Below, piece after piece: positions 28,122-37,253 of a stretch of 64,000 bases of DNA (its first letter is position 1; each line of letters opens with the position of its first letter). The notes under the pieces were generated by a model, which was not told the DNA's origin, ran no database searches, and was given only the letters and a program-made list of their open reading frames with translations. Position numbers and translations under genes: made by a program. The stretch lies in the NCBI RefSeq assembly GCF_965118125.1, contig NZ_OZ221287.1:2728001-2792000 (forward strand). Reading direction: 5' to 3'. This DNA is from Pararobbsia alpina_A. GTDB lineage: Bacteria > Pseudomonadota > Gammaproteobacteria > Burkholderiales > Burkholderiaceae.

Positions 28122-28878
28122 GTTGGCTCCCGACCGGCTCTTCGCCGAGATAAACGGCCTTGACGCTCGGATCACGTGCGATCTCATCGCAGGTGCCCTC
28201 GGTCAGCAGCGCGCCTCCAACCAGTACGGAAATGCGTTTGGCGAACCTGAAAACAAGGTCCATGTCGTGTTCGATCAGGAGAATGGTCACATCGTCGGGC
28301 AACGCGGCCACCGTATTGAGAATCTCGCGACGCTCGCCGTCCGGCACGCCGGCGACCGGCTCATCGAGCAGCAGCACCCGGGGCCTGGCCGCAAGCGCCA
28401 ACGCGATTTCAAGCAGGCGCTGCTTGCCATACGGCAGCACACGCGTTTCGCGATGCATCGCATCGACCAGATTGCACTGCTCGAGCAGCGAGGCGACCTC
28501 ATCCATGAGTTCACCGCGATGACCCAGCGCGCGCAGAAAACGCGAACCCAGCCCATTGCGCTCGGAAATCGCTGCGGCCAGCGACTCGGCCGGCGTCATG
28601 TGCTTGAAGAGCTGATTGATCTGGAACGTACGGACCAGTCCAGCTCGTGCACGCTCGTGAACGGACATCGACGTGATGTCACGGCCTTCGAGCTCGATGC
28701 GACCCGAGCTCGGCATCAGCACACCGGTCAGCTGATTGATCAGCGTTGTCTTGCCGGCGCCATTAGGTCCGATCAACGCCTGGCGTGCGCCCTTCTCGAC
28801 CGATATCGAGACGTCGTTCGTCGCGACCAGACCGCCGAAGCGCTTGACCAGATTGAATGTCTGCAATGCGATGGTCAT
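28114..28878 (-). CDS. livG: Branched-chain-type ABC transporter ATP-binding protein LivG
   Basis: A 254-residue ATPase with Walker A GPNGAGKTT, Walker B VLLLDEP and a switch His in LLIEHDMDLV. The LivG trademarks FGGLVATNDVS and GLVRTFQINQLF are present. The signature motif reads LPYGKQRLLEIALAL, with YGKQ in place of LSGGQ as is usual for LivG. It overlaps livM by four bases and livF by eight. It pairs with LivF on the cytoplasmic face of LivHM. Confidence 0.94.
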   Translation of the reverse strand: MTIALQTFNLVKRFGGLVATNDVSISVEKGARQALIGPNGAGKTTLINQLTGVLMPSSGRIELEGRDITSMSVHERARAGLVRTFQINQLFKHMTPAESLAAAISERNGLGSRFLRALGHRGELMDEVASLLEQCNLVDAMHRETRVLPYGKQRLLEIALALAARPRVLLLDEPVAGVPDGERREILNTVAALPDDVTILLIEHDMDLVFRFAKRISVLVGGALLTEGTCDEIARDPSVKAVYLGEEPVGSQHA

Positions 28879-29897
28879 GCGTCGCTCCCGCTTCGACGGA
28901 ACCACGTCCACGGACGCACGAGCCGGTCGTGACCGACGATCACGATGATCACCAGCAGCAGGCCGATCCAGAACTCCCAGTATTGCGGCGTGATATCGGC
29001 CAGCCAGTTCTGCATGAACTTGAACACGACGGCACCGATGATGCCGCCATACAGATACCCAGCGCCGCCAATCATCAGCATCAGCAGCACATCGGCTGAG
29101 CGATGGAAGTCGAGCACATCCAGCGAAGCAAAACCCGTGGTCTGCGCGAGCAGCGCGCCCGCGACGCCGGCATACGCAGCACTCACGGTGTAGGCCGCCG
29201 TGCGACGCAGATTAACCGGCACACCCATCGCCGCGGCACGCAGCGGATTCTGGCGAACCAGCTGCAGAGAAATGCCAAACGGCGACTTCACCACCGCACG
29301 CAAAAGAATGAACAGCAGGAACAGCGTGACGATCGAATACGAATACGCCACGCGGCCGAAGATATCGAACTCGATGTGACCGAACAACGGCACCATCGGC
29401 ACACCCGTCATCCCATCCGCGCCCCCGGTGAGCCAGCCCATCTTGTTCGCGAGTTCATGCAGGATGGACGCCACGCCCAGCGTCACCATCAGACGCGTGA
29501 GATCGGATCCGCGCATAACGAGCACGCTCGTCAGCAGCCCGACGAACGCAGCAATCCCACACGACAGCACCAGACCTACGACAGGATCCAGATTGAAGGC
29601 CTTCGCAAGCAACGCAGCCGAATACGCGCCCAGACCGAAGAAAGCAGCATGCCCGAGCGAAACGATGCCCGTATAGCCGAGAATCAAATCCAGCGACACG
29701 GCGAATAACGCGAGGATCGCCATCTCGTTGAGCAGCAGAAAATTGTTCAAGGGCGCGAAGCACGCACCCAGCGCAACGATCCAGAACACGATTTCCGCGG
29801 GACGCCAGCGCGACCAGCGCCGGCCGATTGCGCGAACCTCGAGCGCCGTTGTTGAGGGTTGCGTCGTTTCCATTTCCATCGAACTTGCAGACTTCAT
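28875..29897 (-). CDS. livM: Branched-chain-type ABC transporter permease LivM
   Basis: A 340-residue permease with about nine to ten transmembrane helices. It has a 30-residue hydrophilic N-terminal extension, then LFAVSLDLILGYTGIVSLGHAAFFGLGAY, the classic LivM second-helix motif. The region GISLQLVRQNPLRAAAMGV is the coupling loop. The start at 29897 is preceded by a G-run and overlaps the livH stop (ATGA). Confidence 0.94.
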   Translation of the reverse strand: MKSASSMEMETTQPSTTALEVRAIGRRWSRWRPAEIVFWIVALGACFAPLNNFLLLNEMAILALFAVSLDLILGYTGIVSLGHAAFFGLGAYSAALLAKAFNLDPVVGLVLSCGIAAFVGLLTSVLVMRGSDLTRLMVTLGVASILHELANKMGWLTGGADGMTGVPMVPLFGHIEFDIFGRVAYSYSIVTLFLLFILLRAVVKSPFGISLQLVRQNPLRAAAMGVPVNLRRTAAYTVSAAYAGVAGALLAQTTGFASLDVLDFHRSADVLLMLMIGGAGYLYGGIIGAVVFKFMQNWLADITPQYWEFWIGLLLVIIVIVGHDRLVRPWTWFRRSGSDA

Positions 29898-30754
29898 TTG
29901 CCCCCCGCCCTGGCGAAAAGACCTTGGGGTCGCCACATCAGGGTGATGATCATGACGCCGTAAATGATGAACGCTCCGAGATCGGGGATGTAGTACTTGC
30001 CCGCGACGTCGGCAATGCCGAGCAACAGCGACGCGAGCAGCGGGCCCGTCAGCGAGGTCGTTCCACCGACGGCGACGACGACGAGGAAATAGATCATGAA
30101 CTTGAGCGGGAAAATCGGATCGAGACCGAGCATGTCCGCGCCCAAGGCACCGCCCAGGCCGGCGAGACCCGACCCAAACGCAAACGTCGTCAGAAACATG
30201 AAGTTGATATTGATGCCAAGGCCGCTTGCAGCGCGAGGGTCATCGACCGACGCACGCAGACGGCTGCCAAAGCGTGTCTTGTTCAGTATCAGTTGAAGCG
30301 CGACGACGAGCACGATGCAGACCAGAATCACGAACAAGCGGTAGTAGCCGATGCCGATGCCGGCGACCTCCGTGCGTCCCTGGAGCCATGTCGGCAGGTT
30401 CAGGAACTGCTGGGTCGAACCCAGGAAGTAGTCGACCGTGGCGATGGCCATAAAGGTCAGCCCGATCGTGAACAGCACCTGATTGAGCTCCGACTGCCCA
30501 TACACGCGTTTGTACAGCGTGCGTTCGAGGATGCCGCCCAACACGCCCGATGCGACAAACGAAAGCGGCAAGGCCCAGAAAAAAGGAATCCCGAGCCGCG
30601 ACGTGGCGAGGATGGTGACGTAGCCTCCGACCATCGCAAAGGCACCGTGCGCGAGGTTGACGAAGTTCATCAATCCCAACGTGATGGCCAGACCGCTCGC
30701 CATCACGAACAAAAGCATGCCGTAGGCAATGCCGTCGAAGAGAATCGTGAGCAT
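29894..30754 (-). CDS. livH: Branched-chain-type ABC transporter permease LivH
   Basis: A 286-residue permease with about eight helices. MLFVMASGLAITLGLMNFVNLAHGAF is the standard LivH opening, and the coupling loop SRLRASVDDPRAASGLGIN is recognisable. It forms the channel with LivM. It is separated from the binding-protein gene by 108 bases that contain an attenuator-like hairpin. Confidence 0.94.
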   Translation of the reverse strand: MLTILFDGIAYGMLLFVMASGLAITLGLMNFVNLAHGAFAMVGGYVTILATSRLGIPFFWALPLSFVASGVLGGILERTLYKRVYGQSELNQVLFTIGLTFMAIATVDYFLGSTQQFLNLPTWLQGRTEVAGIGIGYYRLFVILVCIVLVVALQLILNKTRFGSRLRASVDDPRAASGLGININFMFLTTFAFGSGLAGLGGALGADMLGLDPIFPLKFMIYFLVVVAVGGTTSLTGPLLASLLLGIADVAGKYYIPDLGAFIIYGVMIITLMWRPQGLFARAGGK

Positions 30755-30772
30755 AGTTCTTAAACACCAAAA

Positions 30773-30805
30773 CGCCGCATCCCTTGCATAGCAAAGAATG
30801 CGGCG
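30773..30805 (-). terminator. Attenuator-like hairpin between binding protein and permease genes
   Basis: On the minus strand CGCCGCAT and ATGCGGCG pair, with an inner TTGC/GCAA element and TTTT directly after the 3' arm. This is a leaky terminator or stabilising hairpin that would let the binding protein be made in excess over the permeases, a common arrangement in ABC importers. Confidence 0.65.
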
Positions 30806-30862
30806 GGCAAATCACACAAATGCACGGACACTCTGCTGACAACGTGTCTTGCCTGAACCCCG

Positions 30863-32038
30863 TTACTTGATCTTGGCCGGGTCCTTGACGGCGTCGATCT
30901 TGTCGAACGGCACGTTGTACAGCTCGCCGTTCACGCGTTCGGTCTTCGTGATGTAGACGTTCTGGATGATTTCACGCGTAGCCGGATCAATCTCGACCGG
31001 GCCGCGCGGACTGTTCCATTTCTGGCCCTTCATGGCGGCGAGCAGCTTGTCGCCGTTGGTATCGCCCTTCGTTGCTTCGAGCGCGGCGTAGATCAGGTGC
31101 ATGCCGTCATAAGCGCCGACGCTGTGGAAGTTCGGGCGCATGCCAGGGTTGGCTTTTTCGAACGCTGCGACGTAGGCCTTGTTGTCGGCGTTGTCGAGCG
31201 CGGCCGAGTAATTCATCGATGTGACGGCGCCGAGGGCCACATCGCCCATATTGTTCAGGATGTCGTCATCGACCACATCGCCGGTGCCGATCAGCTTGAT
31301 GCCCTGCTTGGCGAGCCCACGCTCAGCGAATTGCTTCATAAACACGGCGCCGGCGCCCGACGGCACGAAGATAAACAACGCATCCGGCTTGAGGTCCGCC
31401 ACCTTCTGCAGGAACGGCGAGAAGTCGGGGTTAGCGACCGGCACACGAATCTGCTCGACGACCTGACCGCCCTCCGCTTCGAAGACCTTCTTGAACGAAT
31501 TCTGCGCATCGATACCGGGACCGTAGTCGGCCACCATGGTCACGACCTTCTTGATGCCGTTCTTGGGCGCCCAGCGCGCGATGCCCAAGGTGTTTTGCGG
31601 CAGCGTGAAGCCCGTACGCACGATATACGGCGACTGTTCGGTGATCATCGCGGTGGCCGCGTTCATCACGATCATTGGCACCTTGGCCTGCGTCGCCAGC
31701 GGCGCTGCAGCCAATGCGAGCGGCGTCAGCCCGAAGCCGGCCAATACGGCCACGTGATCGTTGACGATCAATTCCTGCGCAAGGCGCTTGGTCGTGTCGG
31801 GAACGTTGGTATCGTCCTTGAGAATGACCTGAATCTTCTTGCCGGCGACTGTGTCGCCGTGTTGGGCGATGTACAGCTTGACCGCCGCATCGACCTGGCG
31901 CCCTGTCGAGGCAAAAGGACCGCTCATCGGAACGATCAGCCCGATCTTCACCACGTCTTCCGCGTGCGCGAGCACTGTCGAACCTGCCAGCACGAGTGCG
32001 GCCGCGGCCTTGAGCAAAGTGCGCTTTTTGTTTTGCAT
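30863..32038 (-). CDS. Periplasmic substrate-binding protein of the Liv-type importer
   Basis: A 391-residue type I periplasmic binding protein (LivK/amide-type) with a signal peptide ending in VLAHA before EDVVKIGLIVPMSGPFASTG. The two-lobe fold is indicated by VAVLAGFGLTPLALAAAPLA and VTMVADYGPGIDAQNSFKKVF. The ligand is not evident; proteins of this branch in Burkholderiales bind aromatic acids, amides or amino acids. It is the first gene of the operon, and the nearby dioxygenase genes make an aromatic ligand plausible. Confidence 0.9.
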   Translation of the reverse strand: MQNKKRTLLKAAAALVLAGSTVLAHAEDVVKIGLIVPMSGPFASTGRQVDAAVKLYIAQHGDTVAGKKIQVILKDDTNVPDTTKRLAQELIVNDHVAVLAGFGLTPLALAAAPLATQAKVPMIVMNAATAMITEQSPYIVRTGFTLPQNTLGIARWAPKNGIKKVVTMVADYGPGIDAQNSFKKVFEAEGGQVVEQIRVPVANPDFSPFLQKVADLKPDALFIFVPSGAGAVFMKQFAERGLAKQGIKLIGTGDVVDDDILNNMGDVALGAVTSMNYSAALDNADNKAYVAAFEKANPGMRPNFHSVGAYDGMHLIYAALEATKGDTNGDKLLAAMKGQKWNSPRGPVEIDPATREIIQNVYITKTERVNGELYNVPFDKIDAVKDPAKIK

Positions 32039-32391
32039 CGAGAGGTTTCCTGGCTAGTCCATGGCAGTCTTGGACGATAAGCACCCACGGCACCGGTTGA
32101 AAGTGGGGGTTAACCACATACGCCATGCCCTATCGGCGTCGGGGAACGCGAAAATCGCGCCCGGAATTTCGGAACGAATGACCGGAGATCCGCATCGCGT
32201 AAGGCTTTAGCGGAAATTAAGTGTGTCACGTGCGGGGCGTTCCGACCGCCGGATCGGACGATTCGCGATAAACAGAATCGAATCCCCGATAAGTGAAACG
32301 CAACCCCCTCTCGGGCGTACGCGGTATGAGATCATTCCACGCGAAGATGGATTCGAAATCGTGTGTAACCTCCCCTGAGACATTGCCCCCA
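32039..32391. other. Divergent promoter region between binding protein and Ldh genes
   Basis: A 353-bp gap that must hold promoters for the liv operon and for the Ldh-family dehydrogenase. I see no strong palindrome. The open frame upstream of the dehydrogenase start has other possible ATGs at 32326 and 32347. Confidence 0.35.
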
Positions 32392-33489
32392 ATGAAAACG
32401 CAATCAGGTACGGCCGCCGAAGTACGAATTACCGCTGACAGGCTTCGTGACTATGTCCGGGCCATTTGGGAACGCGCCGGAAGCGCGTCGCGCGAAGCGC
32501 AGCTTGTCGCGGATCACCTTGTTCTATCCAATCTGTCCGGACACGACTCCCACGGGGTCGGCGTCATCCCGCGCTACATGGGTTCGCTGCGCGACAATCA
32601 GCTCCAGCTCAACGGGCATGCCGAGATCGTCAAGGACGTCGGCGCGGTGCTGACCGTGGATGGCCGCAAAGCATTCGGGCAGGTGGTGGCTTATGAAGCG
32701 ATGCAGCATGGCATCGAGCGCGCCGCCAAATTGGGTATTTGCGCGGTGGGGCTTCGCAACGCCCACCATATCGGCCGCATCGGACATTGGGCCGAACAAT
32801 GTGCGAGCTCCGGGTTCGTTTCCATTCACTTTGCAAATGTCGCGGGAGATCCGCTCGTGGCGCCCTTCGGCGGAACCGATCGACGCGTGGGCACCAATCC
32901 TTTCTGCGCGGCCTTTCCGCGTGACGGCAAGCCTCCGCTGGTGCTCGACTTCGCGACGTCCGGCATGGCCTGGGGAAAAACGCGTGTCGCGTATAACCAG
33001 GGCGTGCAGGTGCCGCCTGGCATGTTGCTCGATCATGAAGGCCGCCCGACGGTCGAGCCCAGGGTCATGCACGAGCAGCCGCCTGGCGCGCTGACACCCA
33101 TGGGGCTGCATAAGGGCGCGGGCCTTGCCGCGCTGTGCGAGATCTTCGGGGGGGCGTTGTCGGGCGGCTATACGACGCACGAATCGACGATCGAGACATC
33201 GAATGCAATTTTCAATTGCATGACATCGATCGTCCTTGACCCGAAGGCGTTCGACGCTGCCTCAGCGCAGGCCGAGGCCGATGCGTTCATCGAATGGGTC
33301 AAAGCCTCACCGCACGCCGAAGGCGTCGACACCATCTATGCGCCCGGCGAACCTGAGCTGGAATGCCGCGCAGAACGCACCGCGAACGGCTTGCCAATCG
33401 ACGTCACGACATGGAAACAGATCGCGGAAGCGGCGCAAAGCGCAGGCTTGTCCGCTGTCGAGATCCAAGCCTTTCTCGATACGCCTTAA
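32392..33489 (+). CDS. Malate/L-lactate dehydrogenase (Ldh2) family oxidoreductase
   Basis: A 365-residue NAD(P)-dependent 2-hydroxyacid or imino-acid dehydrogenase of the Ldh2 fold. Diagnostic segments are NLSGHDSHGVGVIPRY, AHHIGRIGHWAEQ (catalytic His) and NPFCAAFPRDGKPPLVLDFATSGMAWGK. Family substrates include malate, sulfolactate, ureidoglycolate and delta-1-piperideine-2-carboxylate; which applies here is unknown. The start at 32392 best matches the family's N-terminus, although it lacks a good ribosome-binding site and ATG 32347 is an alternative. The GST gene follows after 47 bases. Confidence 0.88.
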   Translation: MKTQSGTAAEVRITADRLRDYVRAIWERAGSASREAQLVADHLVLSNLSGHDSHGVGVIPRYMGSLRDNQLQLNGHAEIVKDVGAVLTVDGRKAFGQVVAYEAMQHGIERAAKLGICAVGLRNAHHIGRIGHWAEQCASSGFVSIHFANVAGDPLVAPFGGTDRRVGTNPFCAAFPRDGKPPLVLDFATSGMAWGKTRVAYNQGVQVPPGMLLDHEGRPTVEPRVMHEQPPGALTPMGLHKGAGLAALCEIFGGALSGGYTTHESTIETSNAIFNCMTSIVLDPKAFDAASAQAEADAFIEWVKASPHAEGVDTIYAPGEPELECRAERTANGLPIDVTTWKQIAEAAQSAGLSAVEIQAFLDTP

Positions 33490-33536
33490 GGCCATCACCC
33501 AATCGCCCCATCACCGTCAGTAAAGATCCAAAGATC

Positions 33537-34199
33537 ATGTCCTACGTCCTGTACTACAGTCCCGGCGCGGCTAGCATGGCCGTGCATTGGATGCTGCTCG
33601 AACTTGGCGTGCCGTTCGAAGCAAAGCTTGTTGACATCAAGGCGGGCGCACAACGCTCGCCGGAATATCTCCGCGTGAGTCGCTCAGGTCGTATCCCGAC
33701 GCTCGTCATCGATGACGTCCCTTGCGGTGAATCGACCGCGCTATTGATGCTGCTTGCTGAACGACACCCCGATTCGAAACTCGCGCCGGAGCCCAACACA
33801 CGCGAGCGTGCCGAATGGCTCGAGATGATGGTCTACCTCGCGAATTCCGTATTGCCGGCCATGCGCGGCCTGTTCTATGCGGACAAGGACGGCGATGCTC
33901 AAAGCGCGGATGTCATTAAAGGATTTGCGCTTAAGCAAATCAAGTCATGCATGGAGCACCTTGATCGCGTGCTTGACGACGGACGTCCCTACCTGGTCGG
34001 CAATCGACTCAGCACGGCCGATTTCCTCGCGATCATGCTGATGCGCTGGACTCGCAACACCGCGAATCCAGCGACCTCCTGGACGAACATCGCGAACTAC
34101 GTGCAACGTCTTCGCGCAAGACCTGCGTTCATTGAGCTTTGCGCGCGAGAGGGTTTGAAAGACTGGCTCAACGAGGTGCCCGCGCACGGCATTATTTGA
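33537..34199 (+). CDS. Glutathione S-transferase family protein
   Basis: A 220-residue two-domain GST. The thioredoxin-like N-terminal domain begins YVLYYSPGAASMAVHWMLLELGVPFE, and the glutathione-binding loop RIPTLVIDDVPCGESTALLM carries the cis-Pro and ES motif. The C-terminal helical domain has LVGNRLSTADFLAIMLMRW. It lies downstream of the Ldh gene and probably forms an operon with it. Its end overlaps the convergent TraB gene by eight bases. GSTs in catabolic clusters often isomerise or dehalogenate ring products. Confidence 0.9.
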   Translation: MSYVLYYSPGAASMAVHWMLLELGVPFEAKLVDIKAGAQRSPEYLRVSRSGRIPTLVIDDVPCGESTALLMLLAERHPDSKLAPEPNTRERAEWLEMMVYLANSVLPAMRGLFYADKDGDAQSADVIKGFALKQIKSCMEHLDRVLDDGRPYLVGNRLSTADFLAIMLMRWTRNTANPATSWTNIANYVQRLRARPAFIELCAREGLKDWLNEVPAHGII

Positions 34200-35376
34200 A
34201 CGGGGCTTTAAGTCCTCGCTTGCTAGCCCGGTCCTGGACGGTGATCGACGTCGCTGTCATTTTTATCTGATCGGACGCCACAGGCGGAGTGATCGTATAT
34301 CCAGCCGCCTTGAGGCGGTCCGGCAGCGAGGCTGCACCGAAGAAATGCCCGGCTCCGACGGCGATCAGGATCGGGCCCTTCCCCTGAAAATATCCGTCGC
34401 TCGCAAGTGCCTCGGCAAAAATATCGGTGTTGGTGCGGAACATGTATTGGTTCGCCGCATAGAGTTGGTCCGACTCGTTCGGATCTCGTGCAGTGATCAG
34501 CCGACCCAACTCCTGTGCATTGCCCGACACCCACGCGGCCTGTGCCGCGACCATATCCAGATTCCCCGGCACCATCACGCCGGCGACTGTGTCGCACGAT
34601 GCGCTCAGTAGCGCTTCCTGCTCGTCCGGCACCATATCGATGTACAGATTGAATGCCCGCTCCGTCGACTCCAGATAGATGAGCGGAATGCCTTTCGTCT
34701 TCGCGATTTCAGAAAGGCGTTGGTCGATACCGTCATAGTTCAGGGCCTGCGGCATCGCCCCATCAGGCGTTCCGGCATCTTGAGCGCCGGGCCTGAACGT
34801 AACGGCCAACGCAGCGAGCCAGGGTTTCAAGTGGAAGAATCGAAACACATCCAGACCGCTCTGCCGGGCACATTGAGCAAGTCGCGCGGCCGTCAGCGAT
34901 CGGGTGTGATTGGCAAGATTGTCTTCTGTCGCATAGATGCCGTGTCGCCGGAAAACGCCGCCCACGACATCGGGGGACGCGTCTAACGGCGCTTCAAGAA
35001 CGACTGCCTGAACCTTATCGGCCAACGCGCCCAACGCGACATTCAAACGCGGGTCATCCAAAGCCAGACGATGAATCGTCGGCACCAATAGCAAAGTGGG
35101 ATGGCCTGGCGAGGTTGCGGTCCAGATCATCACGTGCAGATCGCCGTTTGCTGCCGCTCTGCGAACGTAGGGATTTCTGGCGTCCGCGAGCTGTGTGTAG
35201 ACGCCAGCAGCGCTTGCCGCGGCAATCCCGACCGTCATCGCGATCGATACACCCGCTACGAGTTGCGCAGACGCGCGTTTGATTTGATTGCTCGAACTGA
35301 ATGACCCGGTCGAGCGAGCGACCTCTTCCCGCTCGTGCGGTCCGCGCCGCAGAACAACACGCATCAGGCGGCGCAC
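34192..35376 (-). CDS. TraB/GumN family protein
   Basis: A 394-residue protein of the TraB/GumN family, related to TIKI metalloproteases. The family ends are clear: LLLVPTIHRLALDDPRLN at about 95-112 and the C-terminal ILIAVGAGHFFGAASLPDRLKAAGYTI, in which GxGHFxG is the conserved metal-related His motif. A single N-terminal hydrophobic stretch (about 38-58) after a long basic leader suggests a signal anchor, with the domain in the periplasm. True enzymatic activity is unproven in bacteria. Confidence 0.85.
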   Translation of the reverse strand: MRRLMRVVLRRGPHEREEVARSTGSFSSSNQIKRASAQLVAGVSIAMTVGIAAASAAGVYTQLADARNPYVRRAAANGDLHVMIWTATSPGHPTLLLVPTIHRLALDDPRLNVALGALADKVQAVVLEAPLDASPDVVGGVFRRHGIYATEDNLANHTRSLTAARLAQCARQSGLDVFRFFHLKPWLAALAVTFRPGAQDAGTPDGAMPQALNYDGIDQRLSEIAKTKGIPLIYLESTERAFNLYIDMVPDEQEALLSASCDTVAGVMVPGNLDMVAAQAAWVSGNAQELGRLITARDPNESDQLYAANQYMFRTNTDIFAEALASDGYFQGKGPILIAVGAGHFFGAASLPDRLKAAGYTITPPVASDQIKMTATSITVQDRASKRGLKAPFK

Positions 35377-35523
35377 TGCTATTCGAATGAATGCGTACGT
35401 GAAGCACCGCCCGATTGCTTTCAGCGTTGTAATCTTCGGGTCTCGTCTCTTCGAACTGACCCGCGGCGATAGCGATCAGAACATCGGTCGACTCGCGAAT
35501 CAATAGGTAGTACGCCCGCCGCG

Positions 35524-35898
35524 TCAAAGAGACCGCTCATTCGGGCCCTGGGCGGCAAACGCGCACTGCGCTGTCTTAATGGCATCGCGATGCTCGTCCA
35601 CCCATTGCAGCAATGCCCGCAAATGGGGTTCCAGTGAGCGCCCCAGTGGCGATATCGCGTACATAACAGCCACCGGCGCGGTGCTGACCACGGATCGCTT
35701 GACGAAGCCACTGGCTTCAAGTCGACGCAGGCACTTTGTCAGTGCTCGCTGCGTGATGCCGTCGTTGGCACGACGCAGAGCATTGAAGCGCATCGGGCCT
35801 CCACATAAATGGCCCAGTACAAGCAGCGTCCACTTGCTTGTAATTTCCTCAAGCACGAGGCGGTTTAGTTCGAGCGCTTCCTGGGTCAGTGTCGACAT
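35524..35898 (-). CDS. HxlR family transcriptional regulator
   Basis: A 124-residue winged-helix protein with the HxlR/DUF24 pattern: KWTLLVLGHLCGGPMRFNALRR, ITQRALTKCLRRLEASGFVKR and YAISPLGRSLEPHLRALLQW. Family members usually act as dimers sensing electrophiles or redox stress. It is divergent from the NmrA-like gene with a 97-bp gap that carries GTATC-type repeats, so control of that neighbour is likely. It has no Cys at the usual N-terminal sensor position; its only two Cys that I see lie in HLCGG and KCLRR, with one more in AQCAF. Confidence 0.9.
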   Translation of the reverse strand: MSTLTQEALELNRLVLEEITSKWTLLVLGHLCGGPMRFNALRRANDGITQRALTKCLRRLEASGFVKRSVVSTAPVAVMYAISPLGRSLEPHLRALLQWVDEHRDAIKTAQCAFAAQGPNERSL

Positions 35899-35995
35899 GG
35901 TCGGGATACTCAGTGATACCTGGTTGGCTTCAGGTGCCTAATTGCGTTCAAGTATAACTTCTATACCATCGCCTTCTCGACTCAACGGAGCGGTC
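35899..35995. promoter_or_regulatory. HxlR/NmrA divergent operator region
   Basis: GATAC-TCAGT-GATAC forms a direct repeat at about 35908-35922, and GTATA-ACTTC-TATAC is a 15-bp palindrome at 35952-35966. Both lie between the divergent starts and are good candidates for HxlR binding sites. Confidence 0.55.
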
Positions 35996-36961
35996 ATGAC
36001 AGATCAATTCCAACCCACGCCCGATAACGGCGCGTTAAGCCGTTCAGCAAACAAACGCATTCTTGTCTTTGGCGCTACGGGGCAACAAGGCGGTGCCGTT
36101 GCCACCGCTCTGCTGGAGAAAGGATGGCAAGTCCGCGCGTTCGTTCGCGATCCCGACAGCGCAAAAGCGCGAGCACTCGCTGCAGCGGGGGCGGAATTGT
36201 TTCGAGGCGATTTCTCGGACGACAGCTCGATTAAAGCAGCGATGGCCGGAGTCTATGGCGTGTTCAGCGTCCAGCCGAGTTCCGGGCAAGGCGCCGTGTA
36301 CGGCGTCTCCGATGACGACGAGATTCGCTACGGCAAGACGATTGCCGCAAAAGCGAACGACGCCGGCGTCGAACATCTTGTCTATACCTCGGTGAACGCC
36401 GCTGGCCCCGACAAGACCGGTATGGGCCATTTCGACAGCAAGTCGGAGATCGAGGCTTACATTCGACACATCGGCATCCGCAGCACCATCGTGCGTCCGG
36501 CCGCATTCATGGAGCTGCTGATGCTGCCTGGTATGGGTCTCGACCAAGGCACTTTCAGCTCATTTGTCAGGCCGGATCAGAAAGGCCAGGTCATCGCGAC
36601 GCAAGACATCGGAAAGATTGTGGCCATCATTTTCGACGACCCGGATCGGTTCGCAAATCAGACGATCGAAATTGCCGGCGACGCGGTAACAGGCGCGAGT
36701 CTTCAGGAGAGCCTCAGTCGCGCCGCAGGCAAGCCCATTACCTATCACCGCTTCCCGGAAAGTCTCTTGCGTGAGAACGCGTTTCTCGGTCGCCTCGCAG
36801 ATCTATTCGACGGTGGCCGGTTAGCCGGCAACGCGGATATCGCGTCATTGACGAGCACGTTCGGCCCACTGCTGAGTTTTGATGCCTGGCTGGCAGGCCC
36901 GGGCAAGCCACTCTTGGAAGCGGCTCTCAACGCGACGGATACGACGATCGCGCTGCGCTAG
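35996..36961 (+). CDS. NmrA-like NAD(P)-binding protein
   Basis: A 321-residue atypical short-chain dehydrogenase of the NmrA/HSCARG type. The dinucleotide loop is ILVFGATGQQGGAVATALL at residues 22-40, and VRPAAFMELLML and HLVYTSVNAAGPDKTGMGHFDSK are typical. Such proteins sense NADPH/NADP or reduce quinones. It faces the HxlR regulator, a pairing seen widely with electrophile-responsive regulation. The start follows CGGAG. Confidence 0.88.
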   Translation: MTDQFQPTPDNGALSRSANKRILVFGATGQQGGAVATALLEKGWQVRAFVRDPDSAKARALAAAGAELFRGDFSDDSSIKAAMAGVYGVFSVQPSSGQGAVYGVSDDDEIRYGKTIAAKANDAGVEHLVYTSVNAAGPDKTGMGHFDSKSEIEAYIRHIGIRSTIVRPAAFMELLMLPGMGLDQGTFSSFVRPDQKGQVIATQDIGKIVAIIFDDPDRFANQTIEIAGDAVTGASLQESLSRAAGKPITYHRFPESLLRENAFLGRLADLFDGGRLAGNADIASLTSTFGPLLSFDAWLAGPGKPLLEAALNATDTTIALR

Positions 36962-37207
36962 TCAGGCTGGATCGGACAGGTACGCCCGATAGTCCCTGTT
37001 CGGGCCCCCATGGACAGTCAGAGAGATTCAAAGCGGACGCCCACAGCTTACTCGGGCAAAAACTTTATATCGGCGCTGGTGTAGCCGCCGAGTTGGTCTT
37101 GTGACGGACAGCTGTCCACCCTTGTCGGACACTAAGAACGTTTCTTTCGGGACGTTCCGTATAGGGCAGTAAGCGACCATCGAGAAAACGAGCATGCTCG
37201 ACATTGA

Positions 37208-37223
37208 GTATCTCTGTTGATAC
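37208..37223 (+). promoter_or_regulatory. GTATC-N6-GATAC palindrome before the VOC gene
   Basis: GTATC-TCTGTT-GATAC lies 31 bases before the VOC gene start. Its half-sites match the GATAC repeats between the HxlR and NmrA genes 1.3 kb upstream, so the same regulator may act here. The rest of the 292-bp gap holds nothing I recognise. Confidence 0.5.
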
Positions 37224-37253
37224 TTTTAGTGTCACACACGATGGAGGCTACCC

